Shown: positions 1 to 9,111 of the stretch, piece after piece
How the letters are laid out: each line of letters opens with the position of its first letter
Position numbering within the stretch: the stretch's first letter is position 1
Source of the DNA: Aeromonas fluvialis
GTDB taxonomy: Bacteria; Pseudomonadota; Gammaproteobacteria; Enterobacterales; Aeromonadaceae
Direction: 5' to 3'
Assembly: GCF_000819885.1 (NCBI RefSeq)
Contig: NZ_CDBO01000034.1
Location: 70,836 to 121,640, forward strand
Length of the DNA stretch: 50,805 nt
Program-made: the position numbers and the translations under genes
Notes under the pieces: model-generated
The model's database searches: none
What the model saw: only the letters and a program-made list of their open reading frames with translations
What the model was told of the DNA's origin: nothing

Positions 1-1
1 T

Positions 2-2401
2 TCCCGCCAGCAACTGACACGAGAAGTGGCACAGCGCCATGCCGCCGAGAAGGCCTTGGCCATCGAGAGCGAGCTGAGGGAGACCATGTTCCAGGCACTG
101 CCGGTGCCGGTCTATCTGCGCGATAGCCAGGGCAAGGTGATCAAGTCCAACAAGCAGGCTCGCCGTCTGGCTCTTCGTTACTCGGATCAGTTGATGCTGC
201 CGCCGGTGCACTCACAAAAGAGTGAGGGGGAGCTGGTGCTGGGCGATCAGGTCTTCGCCTATGCCCAGCATCCGCTGCAGCTTGACAAACAGGCTCCAGC
301 GACCGATCTCATCGCGCTCTCGGATATCAGTGTGCTGCGTGAACAGGCCCGTTTTCTACGTCAGGCGGAGCGCCGCCTGCGAGCTCTGACCAATACTGTG
401 CCCGGCGTCGTGTTGCAGTTTATGTTCGAGCGGGGAAGGGTGGGGGCCATCGAGTTTATCAGCCGGGGTTGCTACGAGCTGCTCGGTCTGGCGAGCCAGC
501 AGATCCGCCGTGAACCAAAGCGGGTGCTCACTATGCTGGATCGCGAGGATCGCCGTCGGGTGCGGCGCGAGATGTTCGCTATGTTGCAGGCAGGCAAACC
601 CTTCGCGTTCACCTTGCGTTACCACCATCCGACCAAGGGTGTGCGCTGGTTGCAGCTTTATGGCCGGGGGCGCAGTCAGCCGCAGGGGTGGCGGATCTAT
701 GCGGTGATGCAGGATGCCACCACACGGGTCGAGCAGGATCAGGCATTGCAGCACTCCCATGAGCAAGCACAACAGGCGGTACAAGCCAAGAGCCGTTTTT
801 TGGCCGCCATCAGCCACGAGATCCGCACGCCGATGAACGCTATTCTCGGCTTGCTGGAGTGGCTGGCCAGCACCCCTTTGTCTCAGGAGCAGGATTCGGC
901 GCTGGCGCGAGTACGTCAGGCTGGGGATGAGCTACTCGGTCTGCTCAACGATGTGCTCGATTTTAGTCGCAACGAGAACAGTAAACTCTCTCTCTCGCCC
1001 CAGCCTACCGATTTCACCGAGCTGTGTGAGCACGTGGCGGCAGTACACTGGAGCAAGGCGCGAGCCAAGGGATTGCAACTGCGTCTGCAACTGGACCCGG
1101 CCCTGCCTGCTCTGCAGACCCTCGATCCCCATCGGGTGCGCCAGGTGCTCCACAATCTGCTCTCCAATGCCATCAAGTTCAGCCAGCGTGGGGACGTCGT
1201 GCTATGGGCCGAATTGGCAGCATCGACCTTGCGCTTTGGTGTGGATGATCAGGGACCGGGGATCACCGCCAAGATGCGTCACACGCTCTTTATGCCATTC
1301 GAGCAGTTTGCCGTTGAAGGGCAACTGCGGGCCCCGGGCACCGGTCTTGGTCTGGCGATTTGCAAGCAGCTGATCGAGCAGATGGGTGGGTTGATCGATG
1401 TTGAGGGACGTGTTGGCGGCGGCAGCCGTTTTTTCTGCGAGTTGCCTCTGAAGCGGGTGCTGCAGGAGCCGGATTGGCAGCCCAGGGTGCGGCAGTTGGC
1501 GATCTCTTTGCCTCATGACGAGGCACAGAGGCTTTCTGCCTGGCTCGGCCGACTGGGGATCGCCATCGTCAGCAATGCCGTTGATACGCTGCAAGCAGAG
1601 GTGGACGAGAAGGGGCTCTACTATTGGGCCTGGCAAGGGGAGTCCTGGGTGCCCGGTACCATCATCACCCTGTTGCAGCCAAGACTGAACCCGGCTCAAC
1701 CGGCTGTTGGCACCCAGCCCGGGCTTGGTATTCGGGTACTGCTGGTTGAAGATCACGATGTCAATCGCGAGCTGATCAGCTTGCAGTTAGGGCAACTTGG
1801 CGCCAGTGTCATCACTGCCGCCAATGGGCAGCTGGCGCTGGAGATGCTGGTGCAGCACCAGGTGGATCTTGTGTTGACAGACCTGCAGATGCCGGTAATG
1901 AACGGAGCTGAACTGTGCAGGCAATTGCGCCAATCCGCGCGTTGGGTCTGTCTGCCTGTCTATGTGATCACCGCGGATCTCAGTGAGCAGGCGGCGAGTG
2001 AGCTGCAATCCTGTGGTTGCGATGGTCATCTGGATAAACCGGTTGCCCTCAAGGAACTGGCGACTCTGCTGCGCCAGATTGCCAGAGCGGAAGGCCATGC
2101 CGTAGCAGCGCCGCAGGCTGCCTCGCTGCTGACCGATGAACTGGCCGCTCTTTATCTGAAGGCTACCCGCGATGATTTGGCCGAACTTGATCGCTGCTGC
2201 CAAGCAGAAGATGACATTGGCGTGAATGCTGCTTTACACAAGTTGAAGGGGGCCGCCAGAATGGTCGGAGCGACTGCGTTGGTGGCGGCCATTGACGAGT
2301 GGCAACACGCCCCCCATCCAGCTCTCCAGAACAGTTTGAACCGGGCGTTGGATGAGTTCAGCCAGCATTTCTCGAAAAGGACCCCAGATGATCATTACTG
2401 A
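2..2401 (+). CDS. Hybrid sensor histidine kinase, BvgS/EvgS-like (5' partial)
   Basis: Phosphorelay sensor kinase whose N-terminal sensor part lies outside the window. The frame is open to the left edge, so the GTG at 26 is probably not the start. Numbering from that GTG: a PAS-like segment at about 20-105, a second PAS at about 115-235, a HisKA domain with H264 in the motif SHEIRTP, a HATPase with DQGPG and GTGLGLA near 410-445, a receiver domain at about 570-690 with phospho-acceptor D619 (LTDLQMPVMNG), and a C-terminal Hpt domain with H738 (LHKLKGAA). The His-Asp-His layout is that of BvgS/EvgS. It overlaps the next gene, a receiver protein that is the obvious phosphotransfer partner. The signal sensed cannot be read from this part. 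Confidence 0.9.
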   Translation, partial: SRQQLTREVAQRHAAEKALAIESELRETMFQALPVPVYLRDSQGKVIKSNKQARRLALRYSDQLMLPPVHSQKSEGELVLGDQVFAYAQHPLQLDKQAPATDLIALSDISVLREQARFLRQAERRLRALTNTVPGVVLQFMFERGRVGAIEFISRGCYELLGLASQQIRREPKRVLTMLDREDRRRVRREMFAMLQAGKPFAFTLRYHHPTKGVRWLQLYGRGRSQPQGWRIYAVMQDATTRVEQDQALQHSHEQAQQAVQAKSRFLAAISHEIRTPMNAILGLLEWLASTPLSQEQDSALARVRQAGDELLGLLNDVLDFSRNENSKLSLSPQPTDFTELCEHVAAVHWSKARAKGLQLRLQLDPALPALQTLDPHRVRQVLHNLLSNAIKFSQRGDVVLWAELAASTLRFGVDDQGPGITAKMRHTLFMPFEQFAVEGQLRAPGTGLGLAICKQLIEQMGGLIDVEGRVGGGSRFFCELPLKRVLQEPDWQPRVRQLAISLPHDEAQRLSAWLGRLGIAIVSNAVDTLQAEVDEKGLYYWAWQGESWVPGTIITLLQPRLNPAQPAVGTQPGLGIRVLLVEDHDVNRELISLQLGQLGASVITAANGQLALEMLVQHQVDLVLTDLQMPVMNGAELCRQLRQSARWVCLPVYVITADLSEQAASELQSCGCDGHLDKPVALKELATLLRQIARAEGHAVAAPQAASLLTDELAALYLKATRDDLAELDRCCQAEDDIGVNAALHKLKGAARMVGATALVAAIDEWQHAPHPALQNSLNRALDEFSQHFSKRTPDDHY

Positions 2402-3632
2402 TGAAGAACTGCTGGCGTTGCTTGACTCGGAAGAGCACGCGGCGGCAGAGTTTTTCCCTGTCTTGCTCTATGCCCTTGATCAGGCCTCCCATGAGCTGGC
2501 AAAGAGCACAACACTCCCCTCTTATGTCGCTTTGCAGCGCACCCAACCGGATGCCTGCTGGCAGTGGGAAGGGTTGTTTGCGGCAGGCTCCATCGCCCTT
2601 TACGAGCCCGCCGCTCACCTGCAGGCGGACTATTTCCCCGAGTTGCAGCATCATCAGGGCGTTTATGCCATTGGTGAGGATTGGTTGGGGGGGCTTGCGG
2701 CCAGTTACCGTGACTGGAGAAACTGGCTGGCGGCCAAGCGGGTGCTGCTGCTCGAAGATCACCCGTTTCAGGGGGAGCAGCTGCAACAAACCATCGCCGC
2801 GCTGGGGCTCTCCTGCCAGTGGGTAAAGGATGAAGCAGCCTGTCTTGCAGCATTGGAGGCGGGCGATACCAACCTGCTGGTGTGCGATCTCAGTCTGGTG
2901 GAGCAGGATGCCATCAGTTTGCTGATGAACCAGCCCCAGTTGCAGGAGGCAGGGCTGCCCATCGTGCTGCTCTCTGCCCATGAGCAGACGTTGATCGACG
3001 GTGCCCGCCGGCTGCTGCACGATGCCGGTTTCAATGTGCTGGCGGCGCTGGCCAAGCCACTCGATGAGCAGGAGTTGCTCCGGTTGCTGCGTGGACTTTA
3101 CCTGGGGCCTCTGCGTCAGCATCGTCTGAGTGGGCAGCGTCGAACCATCCGTCATTGGCAGGGCGAAGTGCAGGGGCAACTTGGCCTGCTCTCCAGCCCC
3201 GCGACCCCACATCCGGTCTGGTTGGCGGTAACGGGTTTACCCAGCCGTTGGGAGGCTCTCAAGGAGTGGTTAATGGAGCAGTCACGTAGCTCCTCAGAGC
3301 TGACGCTATTGATCCACCGCCGGGATAACCTGTTGAGCAATGGAGAACGATTTGCGCTGGTGCTACAAGCGAGTCTGGCGGGGAGCAAGCTGGCGCTGCT
3401 ACTCGACAATAGCCAGCATCTGCCGTTCGACCTGCTGGAGCGTCTGCCGCTGAGCGCCTTGCTGTTGGGGCAGGCTTTCTTACCCGAGATAGCGTCCTTG
3501 GCCATGGACTCCCTGCTGGGGCGCTTTATGGCCCGGGTCAGGGAGCTGGGGATCGCCGTCTATCTGGATGACCCATACAACCTGCTGGATGCCGAGGTGT
3601 GGCGAGAGCACGGTATCGCGGGGCGCTGGTAA
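2388..3632 (+). CDS. Response regulator with degenerate EAL domain
   Basis: Protein of 414 aa from the ATG at 2388, overlapping the kinase stop by 14 bp. Residues 1-115 are unrecognised. A receiver domain follows at about 119-235, with the acidic pair in LLLEDHP, the acceptor Asp in LLVCDLSL and the Lys in ALAKPL, so it should accept phosphate. The C-terminal 130 residues keep the EAL-domain pattern (LPLSALLLGQAFLPEIASLAM resembles the usual DYLKID...F region), but the EAL and DDFGTG catalytic motifs are absent (LLLDNSQ in place of LDDFGTG). It is probably not a c-di-GMP phosphodiesterase. The kinase/regulator pair recalls VieS-VieA of Vibrio, but there is no C-terminal HTH. Output is unknown; protein interaction is plausible. 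Confidence 0.8.
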   Translation: MIITDEELLALLDSEEHAAAEFFPVLLYALDQASHELAKSTTLPSYVALQRTQPDACWQWEGLFAAGSIALYEPAAHLQADYFPELQHHQGVYAIGEDWLGGLAASYRDWRNWLAAKRVLLLEDHPFQGEQLQQTIAALGLSCQWVKDEAACLAALEAGDTNLLVCDLSLVEQDAISLLMNQPQLQEAGLPIVLLSAHEQTLIDGARRLLHDAGFNVLAALAKPLDEQELLRLLRGLYLGPLRQHRLSGQRRTIRHWQGEVQGQLGLLSSPATPHPVWLAVTGLPSRWEALKEWLMEQSRSSSELTLLIHRRDNLLSNGERFALVLQASLAGSKLALLLDNSQHLPFDLLERLPLSALLLGQAFLPEIASLAMDSLLGRFMARVRELGIAVYLDDPYNLLDAEVWREHGIAGRW

Positions 3633-3635
3633 CCC

Positions 3636-4277
3636 GTGCCCCGTTATCTTTGCTGGTCCATCCATCGGGAGCGTCTCTGCAAAGGGCTCGATGGCTGGCC
3701 CCATCCCCTTGCTCGCACAGGCTTGCCGCTGGTGATGCGGGTCGCAGAGGTGCCCTGCATATTGCGCGAGCTGCACGGTATCGATCCTGCCCGTATGCTG
3801 GCAGCCTATGATGCGCTCAGTGAAGAGAGCATCTATTTGCGCTTTATGCGCTCGAAACGGACGCCGCCACCGGAACAGGTGGCCCAATTTCTTAATTACC
3901 ATCCCGAACAACAGATCTCGCTGTTGTTGACCGATCTTGCCGGTGAGCCGCTGGCTCAGGCCCAGTCTATCCGGCGTCGCCTCCATCCGGAGCGTGCTGA
4001 ATTCTCCTGCATCGTGGCTGATCACTTCCAGCAGAAGGGGGCGGGGCGGCGCATTTTGCTGGCGCTGGCACTGCTGGCCCGGGCGGAGGGGATCCAGGAG
4101 TGGACCGCGGAAGTGCTGGCCCAGAATCGACCTATGCTCACTCTGCTCAAGCGCCTTGGTTTGCCGCTGACCCTGGTAACCGGGCGAGAGATGGTCTTTG
4201 TCAGGCTCGATCTGACCGTACTGGATGAGTGGTTGCCCGCGCAGCCACAAGGGGCTTTTAAGACCAAGGGCGAATAG
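3636..4277 (+). CDS. GNAT family N-acetyltransferase
   Basis: 213 aa. The core has the pattern of GNAT domains related to the C-terminus of protein acetyltransferase Pat: LSEESIYLRFM near 60-70, a beta-strand/acetyl-CoA loop region FSCIVADHFQQKGAGRRI (Q-x-x-G-x-G type), then LLARAEGIQEWTAEVLAQNRPMLTLLKRLG. The GTG at 3636 is 3 nt past the preceding stop and lacks a clear Shine-Dalgarno. An internal ATG at 3735 is possible, but the residues before it (WPHPLARTGLPL) fit the family's conserved lead-in, so the longer form is preferred. Substrate unknown. It is directly followed by the deacylase gene cobB, so an acyl-lysine writer and eraser may be neighbours (inference). Confidence 0.75.
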   Translation: MPRYLCWSIHRERLCKGLDGWPHPLARTGLPLVMRVAEVPCILRELHGIDPARMLAAYDALSEESIYLRFMRSKRTPPPEQVAQFLNYHPEQQISLLLTDLAGEPLAQAQSIRRRLHPERAEFSCIVADHFQQKGAGRRILLALALLARAEGIQEWTAEVLAQNRPMLTLLKRLGLPLTLVTGREMVFVRLDLTVLDEWLPAQPQGAFKTKGE

Positions 4278-4336
4278 TGGCGCTTTTACCTCTGTGCTAA
4301 GGTCACACTATTATGCGGGGATAGACGGAGCAGCTT

Positions 4337-5110
4337 ATGGTGCAGTCATACAAACATATCGTGATCCTGACTGGGGCGGGGATATCAGCGGAATCCGGTA
4401 TCAAGACCTTTCGAGCGTGCGACGGTTTGTGGGAAGAGCACAAGGTCGAGGATGTGGCGACCCCCGAAGGGTATGCCAAAGACCCTGAACTGGTACTACG
4501 CTTTTACAACTCCCGCCGCAAACAGCTGCAACAACCCCAGGTTCACCCCAATCCGGCGCACTATGCACTGGCTCGCCTCGAGCGTCTGCTGCCAGGTTCG
4601 GTCACCTTGGTGACCCAGAACATCGACAACCTGCACGAGAGCGCCGGCAGCAAGAACCTCATCCATATGCATGGCGAACTGCTCAAGGCTCGATGTCCCG
4701 AGTCCGGTCAGGTGATCGAGTGGCGTGGCGATCTCCATCAGGACGAGCTCTGCTCCTGTTGCCAGTTCCCTCAGCAGATGCGTCCCCATGTGGTCTGGTT
4801 TGGCGAGATGCCGCTCGGGCTGGATCGCATCTACAGCGCGCTGGCCCAGTGCGATCTCTTTATCTCCATCGGCACCTCTGGTGCTGTCTATCCGGCCGCG
4901 GGGTTTGTTCATGAGGCTGGCCTCAACGGTGCGCACACCATCGAACTCAATCTAGAGCCGAGCGAGGTGGGTAGCCAGTTTGACGAAAAACGCTATGGCC
5001 CTGCCTCCCTGCTGGTTCCCGCCTATGTCGATGAATTGCTGGAGGCGTGTGGTATCCATCAACCGAGGCAAGTCGAGGGGCACAACTGGATGGAGATGCG
5101 TGAACGCTAG
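4337..5110 (+). CDS. cobB: NAD-dependent protein deacylase CobB (Sir2 family)
   Basis: 257 aa class III sirtuin that removes acetyl and succinyl groups from lysines using NAD. Visible motifs: [10 protein letters not shown] (13-22) for NAD, TQNID (93-97), catalytic H112 in HMHGELL, zinc cysteines C120 and C139/C142, and [12 protein letters not shown]57 and R60 (FYNSR) are the acyl-pocket pair that gives CobB-type enzymes desuccinylase and demalonylase activity. Similarity to E. coli CobB is high throughout. The start ATG follows the purine-rich stretch CGGAGC. It ends at a bidirectional terminator facing the convergent rbs operon. In many bacteria CobB controls acetyl-CoA synthetase activity. 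Confidence 0.95.
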   Translation: MVQSYKHIVILTGAGISAESGIKTFRACDGLWEEHKVEDVATPEGYAKDPELVLRFYNSRRKQLQQPQVHPNPAHYALARLERLLPGSVTLVTQNIDNLHESAGSKNLIHMHGELLKARCPESGQVIEWRGDLHQDELCSCCQFPQQMRPHVVWFGEMPLGLDRIYSALAQCDLFISIGTSGAVYPAAGFVHEAGLNGAHTIELNLEPSEVGSQFDEKRYGPASLLVPAYVDELLEACGIHQPRQVEGHNWMEMRER

Positions 5111-5132
5111 GCATCAGGGATGACGGCAAAGC

Positions 5133-5160
5133 AAAAGGCGACCCGGGGAGTCGCCTTTTT
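5133..5160. terminator. Bidirectional Rho-independent terminator between cobB and rbsR
   Basis: A perfect 10-bp stem AAAAGGCGAC / GTCGCCTTTT with loop CCGGGGA. T residues follow on the plus strand, and the A-run at the 5' foot supplies a T-run on the minus strand. It lies between two convergent genes and can serve both. Confidence 0.9.
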
Positions 5161-5182
5161 GTTGTCCGGTTTTTGGTGCTGA

Positions 5183-6196
5183 CTACGATTGCGCGGGCAG
5201 GGGAGCGCAGGATTGTCTAATCACCAGATCCGGGTCGACGGTGATCAGATGGTTCTCCACCGCCTCGCAGTTGATCCGTGCCAGCAGCCGGGTGACGGCC
5301 AGACGTCCCAGCTCCTCCTTGGGCTGGTTGACGGTGGTGAGCGGCGGTGACATAAACTCCGCCAGCGCCACATTGTCATAGCCGACGATGGAGAGATCGT
5401 GCGGGATGATCATTCCCGCCTGATGGGCGGCACTGATGGCCCCCATCGCCATCATGTCGTTGCAGACAAAGAGGGCGGTGGGGCGCTCGGGTAATGCCAG
5501 CAGACGAGTCATCGCCTGATGGCCGCTGGCGCAGTCAAAATCCCCCTCCTGAATCCACTGCGGTTTGATCGTGAGACCCGCCTCCAGCAACGCCTGCTCA
5601 AAGCCAGCTTGGCGCTGGTTGGCGGGGGCGCGGCGGTGGGGGCCTGTGATGCAACCGATGGCGCTATGGCCCAGCTCAATCAGATGGCGGGTGGCGAGAT
5701 AACCGCCGTGGAAGGAGTTGTCGGCGATAAGGTCAACATCCTGGCTGACCAGCCCCCAATCCATCACCACCACCGGCAGGCTCTTGAGCCAGTCGAGCTG
5801 ATTGAACACCTCTTGCTGCCCTTCGCTACACATGATCAGCAGGCCATCGACCCGCTTGCGCAGCATCATCTTGAGGTAGGAGAGAGCAGTTTCCGCCTGA
5901 CCTTCAGTGTTGCCCAGCATCAGGTTGTAGCCCTGCTCGAAGCAGTAACGCTCCACCCCGCGCACCACCTCGGCAAAGAAGGGGTTGCTGGAGGTGGTGA
6001 CCAGCATGCCGATACTGTTGGTCTCCTTCACCTTGAGGCTGCGGGCCACCAGACTCGGGGCGTAGTTGAGATCTCGCATGGCGGCGAAGACCCGCTCCCG
6101 GGTCTCCTCGGCCACAAAGCGGGTCTCGTTGATGACGTGGGAGACGGTGGTGGTAGAGACCCCCGCCAGCGCCGCCACCTCCTTGATATTGGCCAT
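5183..6196 (-). CDS. rbsR: Ribose operon repressor RbsR (LacI family)
   Basis: 337 aa. The N-terminal LacI-type helix-turn-helix (IKEVAALAGVSTTTVSHVIN, about residues 3-22) and hinge region (YAPSLVARSLK) precede a periplasmic-binding-protein-like ligand domain with IGMLVTTSSNPFFAEVVRGVE and the C-terminal PPLTTVNQPKEELG. It resembles E. coli RbsR along its full length. It overlaps the rbsK stop as TGATG, so it is translationally coupled and the last gene of the operon. The probable targets are the tandem palindromes upstream of rbsD; ribose would act as inducer (family knowledge). Confidence 0.95.
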   Translation of the reverse strand: MANIKEVAALAGVSTTTVSHVINETRFVAEETRERVFAAMRDLNYAPSLVARSLKVKETNSIGMLVTTSSNPFFAEVVRGVERYCFEQGYNLMLGNTEGQAETALSYLKMMLRKRVDGLLIMCSEGQQEVFNQLDWLKSLPVVVMDWGLVSQDVDLIADNSFHGGYLATRHLIELGHSAIGCITGPHRRAPANQRQAGFEQALLEAGLTIKPQWIQEGDFDCASGHQAMTRLLALPERPTALFVCNDMMAMGAISAAHQAGMIIPHDLSIVGYDNVALAEFMSPPLTTVNQPKEELGRLAVTRLLARINCEAVENHLITVDPDLVIRQSCAPLPAQS

Positions 6197-7128
6197 CAGT
6201 GCCCCTGCGCAGTCTGCTCAAGCAGGAAGGTGTCGACCTCCTGCTTGCTCGGGATGGAGCTCTGGGCACCGAACCGGGTGACGGAGAGCGCCGCTGCCCC
6301 GTGGGCAAAGCGCACCGCACCGTGGAAATCGGCACCGGCCAGTTCCGCCGCCAGCAGGGCGCCATTGAAGGTATCGCCCGCGGCTGTGGTATCCACTGCC
6401 TTGACCCGAAAGCCCGGGATCAGCTGTTGCTGCTGTGCGTTGCTGCAGTAAACCCCCTGCGACCCCAGGGTGATCATCACGTCCGCAATGCCCATCTGGT
6501 GGAAGCGGACTGCCGCCTCGCGGGCGCTCGCTTCGTCGGTGACTTTTACGCCGGTCAACAGCTCGGCCTCGGTCTGGTTGGGGGTGATAAGGTCCACCAG
6601 TGCCAGCAGCTCGCTTGAGAGCGGACGGGCGGGGGCGGGGTTGAGCACCACCCGGGTGCCGTGGGCGCGAGCCAGTCGGGCAGCTTCATGGACGCTCTCG
6701 AGCGGCACTTCCAGTTGCAATAGCAGGGTGTGGGCATCGGCGATCATGGCTTCGTGGTTTTTCACAACAGCCGGAGTGATGGCACCATTCGCTTCGGCGG
6801 AGATACCGATACTGTTCTCCCCCTCATCGCTGACATAGATGATGGCAATACCGGTTGGGAGCTTGGGATCGAGCTCGACGGCGCTCACGTCGATGCCGTC
6901 TTTGGCAAAGCCAGCTTTCATCTGGTGGCCGATGGCGTCATCACCGATGCGGGCGATAAAGGAGACGGGGGCGCCAAGGCGGGCGGCGGCCACCGCCTGA
7001 TTGGCCCCCTTGCCACCCGGGACAACCTGATAGCTGTGACCGGTCAGGGTTTCACCCGGGCGAGGAAAGTGGGGAACGCGCAGTACATGGTCTGCATTGA
7101 CACTGCCCAGAACGACGAGACGATTCAT
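6196..7128 (-). CDS. rbsK: Ribokinase
   Basis: 310 aa PfkB-family kinase that phosphorylates ribose to ribose 5-phosphate in the cytoplasm. The substrate-binding signature GGKGANQAVAAARLGA (near 38-53) and the C-terminal DTTAAGDTFNGALL, which holds the catalytic Asp and the anion hole, are both intact. The start ATG has a good Shine-Dalgarno (GGAGT). It follows the hairpin after rbsB and is coupled to rbsR by an overlapping stop and start. Confidence 0.96.
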   Translation of the reverse strand: MNRLVVLGSVNADHVLRVPHFPRPGETLTGHSYQVVPGGKGANQAVAAARLGAPVSFIARIGDDAIGHQMKAGFAKDGIDVSAVELDPKLPTGIAIIYVSDEGENSIGISAEANGAITPAVVKNHEAMIADAHTLLLQLEVPLESVHEAARLARAHGTRVVLNPAPARPLSSELLALVDLITPNQTEAELLTGVKVTDEASAREAAVRFHQMGIADVMITLGSQGVYCSNAQQQQLIPGFRVKAVDTTAAGDTFNGALLAAELAGADFHGAVRFAHGAAALSVTRFGAQSSIPSKQEVDTFLLEQTAQGH

Positions 7129-7206
7129 GTTGACTACTCCTGATGCATCTTGGCTTGAACACTGTGATTAAGTGAGCTCAAGCCGGGAGGCACCTGAACG
7201 AGAGGG

Positions 7207-7228
7207 AAAAGGGGAGGCGAACCTCCCC
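7207..7228 (-). terminator. Hairpin after rbsB, probable partial terminator or mRNA stabiliser
   Basis: On the minus strand the sequence reads GGGGAGG-TTCG-CCTCCCC followed by TTTT: a 7-bp GC-rich stem with the very stable UUCG tetraloop. It sits just downstream of rbsB and upstream of rbsK. It could terminate part of the transcripts or protect the rbsDACB 3' end, which would give more binding protein than kinase and repressor. Confidence 0.7.
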
Positions 7229-7236
7229 TCGAGCAC

Positions 7237-8115
7237 TTACTTGCTAACTACTTGCAGTGGTACCGGAATGGATTTCTCCACCGGCTGACCCTTGAGCACC
7301 TTGTCGGCAGTCTCGACGCCGATGGCGCCGATGAGGGCCGGTTGCTGGGCCACGGTGGCGGCCAGTTTGCCACGGGCAACCGCAGCCTTGCCATCGTCAG
7401 TGCCGTCGAAGCCGACGATCATCACCTCTTTACCGGCCGCCTGCACCGCGCGGATGGCACCCAGCGCCATCTCGTCGTTCTGGGCGAACACAGCCTGAAC
7501 GGTCGGATGGGCCGCCATCAGGTTCTCCATCACGTTCAGACCCTTGGTGCGATCAAAGTCGGCGGGCTGGGATGCGAGCACCTGCAGCTTGTTGGCCGCC
7601 ACGGCCAGGGCAAAACCTTCGCCACGGTCGCGGGCGGCGGAGGTACCGGCAATCCCTTCCAGCTGGATCACCTTGGCGCCGGTACCCAGTTTTTCGGTGA
7701 TGAAATCCCCGGCCAGCTTGCCGCCCGCCACGTTGTCGGAGGCAATGTGGGCCTTGACCTCACCCTGCGCGGCGCCGCGGTCCAGGGTCAGCACCGGAAT
7801 GCTGGCCTTGTTGGCGAGACGGATGGCGTTGCCGACCGCTTCGGAGTCGGTGGGGTTGATCAGAATGGCGCCGACCTTGCGCACGGTGAGATCTTCCATG
7901 TTGGAGAGCTCTTTGGCCGGGTCATTCTGGGAGTCCAGTACCACCAGCTCGTAGCCAAGCTCCTTGGCTTTGGCTTCGGCACCCTCTTTCATGGTGACGA
8001 AGAAGGGGTTATTGAGAGTGGAGACCACCATGGCCAGGGTTTGATCGGCGGCCTGGGCGGTGCCCAGCACGGACATGATGGCGGCAGCGAGCAGGGTATT
8101 GAGCTTTTTCATCAT
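7237..8115 (-). CDS. rbsB: Ribose ABC transporter, periplasmic binding protein
   Basis: 292 aa. A signal peptide is clear: MMKKLN, a hydrophobic core, then a likely cleavage after AQA (about residue 22). The mature part is a type I periplasmic binding protein: [49 protein letters not shown], and [11 protein letters not shown]. It captures ribose in the periplasm and delivers it to RbsC. Two adjacent ATG codons (8115 and 8112) both fit the GGAA ribosome site; the longer is given. Confidence 0.96.
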   Translation of the reverse strand: MMKKLNTLLAAAIMSVLGTAQAADQTLAMVVSTLNNPFFVTMKEGAEAKAKELGYELVVLDSQNDPAKELSNMEDLTVRKVGAILINPTDSEAVGNAIRLANKASIPVLTLDRGAAQGEVKAHIASDNVAGGKLAGDFITEKLGTGAKVIQLEGIAGTSAARDRGEGFALAVAANKLQVLASQPADFDRTKGLNVMENLMAAHPTVQAVFAQNDEMALGAIRAVQAAGKEVMIVGFDGTDDGKAAVARGKLAATVAQQPALIGAIGVETADKVLKGQPVEKSIPVPLQVVSK

Positions 8116-8142
8116 TTCATTCCTTGTGTGTGGCTTGTCTTA

Positions 8143-9111
8143 TCAACGATTGCTTTTGTTATCGATCATCACGGCAAGCAAGATCACGCTGGCCTTGGCG
8201 ATCATCTGGTAATAGGAGGATACGTCGAGCAGGTTGAGGGCGTTGTTGAGAAAACCGATGATCAGGGCACCGATCAGGGTGCCCATGATGCGGCCCTTGC
8301 CGCCCATCAGGCTGGTACCACCCAGCACCACGGCGGCGATGGCATCCAGCTCGTAACCCATGCCCGCCGTCGGCTGGGCAGAGGAGAGGCGAGAGGTAAC
8401 GATAAGCCCTGCCAGCGCTGAGAGCGCGCCGCACAGACCATACACCGCCAGCTTCACCCGATCCACATTGATACCGGAGAGACGGGTGGCAGACTCGTTG
8501 CCGCCCAGCGCGTAGATGTAGCGACCCAGGCGAGTGTGGTTCAGCATGAACCAGGCCAGCAGAAAGACGATGGCCATCAGCCAGATGGGCACCGGCAGAC
8601 CGAGCAGGTAACCGGTACCGAGCCAGGCAAAGTGATCAGCCCCTTCGCTGAAACCGGTGGAGATGGGGCGCCCTTCGGTATAGACCATGGTGACGCCGCG
8701 CAGGGCGGTCATGGTGACCAGAGTGGCGATAAATGCCTGCACCTTGCCCTTGGCAATGATGAGACCGCTGACGCCGCCAAGCAGGGTACCGGCACCCAGG
8801 GTGAGGGGCACCACCAGCCAGATGGGCAGCTCCATGGCGACCATGGTTGCGGCCAGCGCACCGCACAGGGCCAGTACCGAGCCGACCGACAGATCGATAC
8901 CGGCGGTGAGAATAACCAGCGTCATACCGACCGCCATGATGGCGTTGACCGAGGTCTGACGCAGGATGTTGAGCAGGTTGTCGGTGGTGAAGAAGTTGGG
9001 GCTCAGAAAGGAGACCACACCAATCAGGACCAGCAGCGCGACCAGGGATTTGTTCTCGATCCACCACGCCTTGCTCATGACGCCACGGCGGGAAAGGGTT
9101 TGGGTTGTCAT
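8143..9111 (-). CDS. rbsC: Ribose ABC transporter permease
   Basis: 322 aa, many hydrophobic segments, with the BPD_transp_2 hallmarks [19 protein letters not shown] and [20 protein letters not shown]. It forms the inner-membrane channel of the ribose importer. The start chosen is the ATG at 9111, which overlaps the rbsA stop as ATGA and has AGAGG upstream. An in-frame start further upstream would extend the overlap into rbsA without a better ribosome site. Confidence 0.95.
   Translation of the reverse strand: MTTQTLSRRGVMSKAWWIENKSLVALLVLIGVVSFLSPNFFTTDNLLNILRQTSVNAIMAVGMTLVILTAGIDLSVGSVLALCGALAATMVAMELPIWLVVPLTLGAGTLLGGVSGLIIAKGKVQAFIATLVTMTALRGVTMVYTEGRPISTGFSEGADHFAWLGTGYLLGLPVPIWLMAIVFLLAWFMLNHTRLGRYIYALGGNESATRLSGINVDRVKLAVYGLCGALSALAGLIVTSRLSSAQPTAGMGYELDAIAAVVLGGTSLMGGKGRIMGTLIGALIIGFLNNALNLLDVSSYYQMIAKASVILLAVMIDNKSNR

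Noticed and set aside
7252-8421. A 389-codon open frame on the plus strand across rbsB/rbsC
   Set aside because: His/Gly-rich composition and no family similarity; it is antisense to well-supported rbsB and rbsC.
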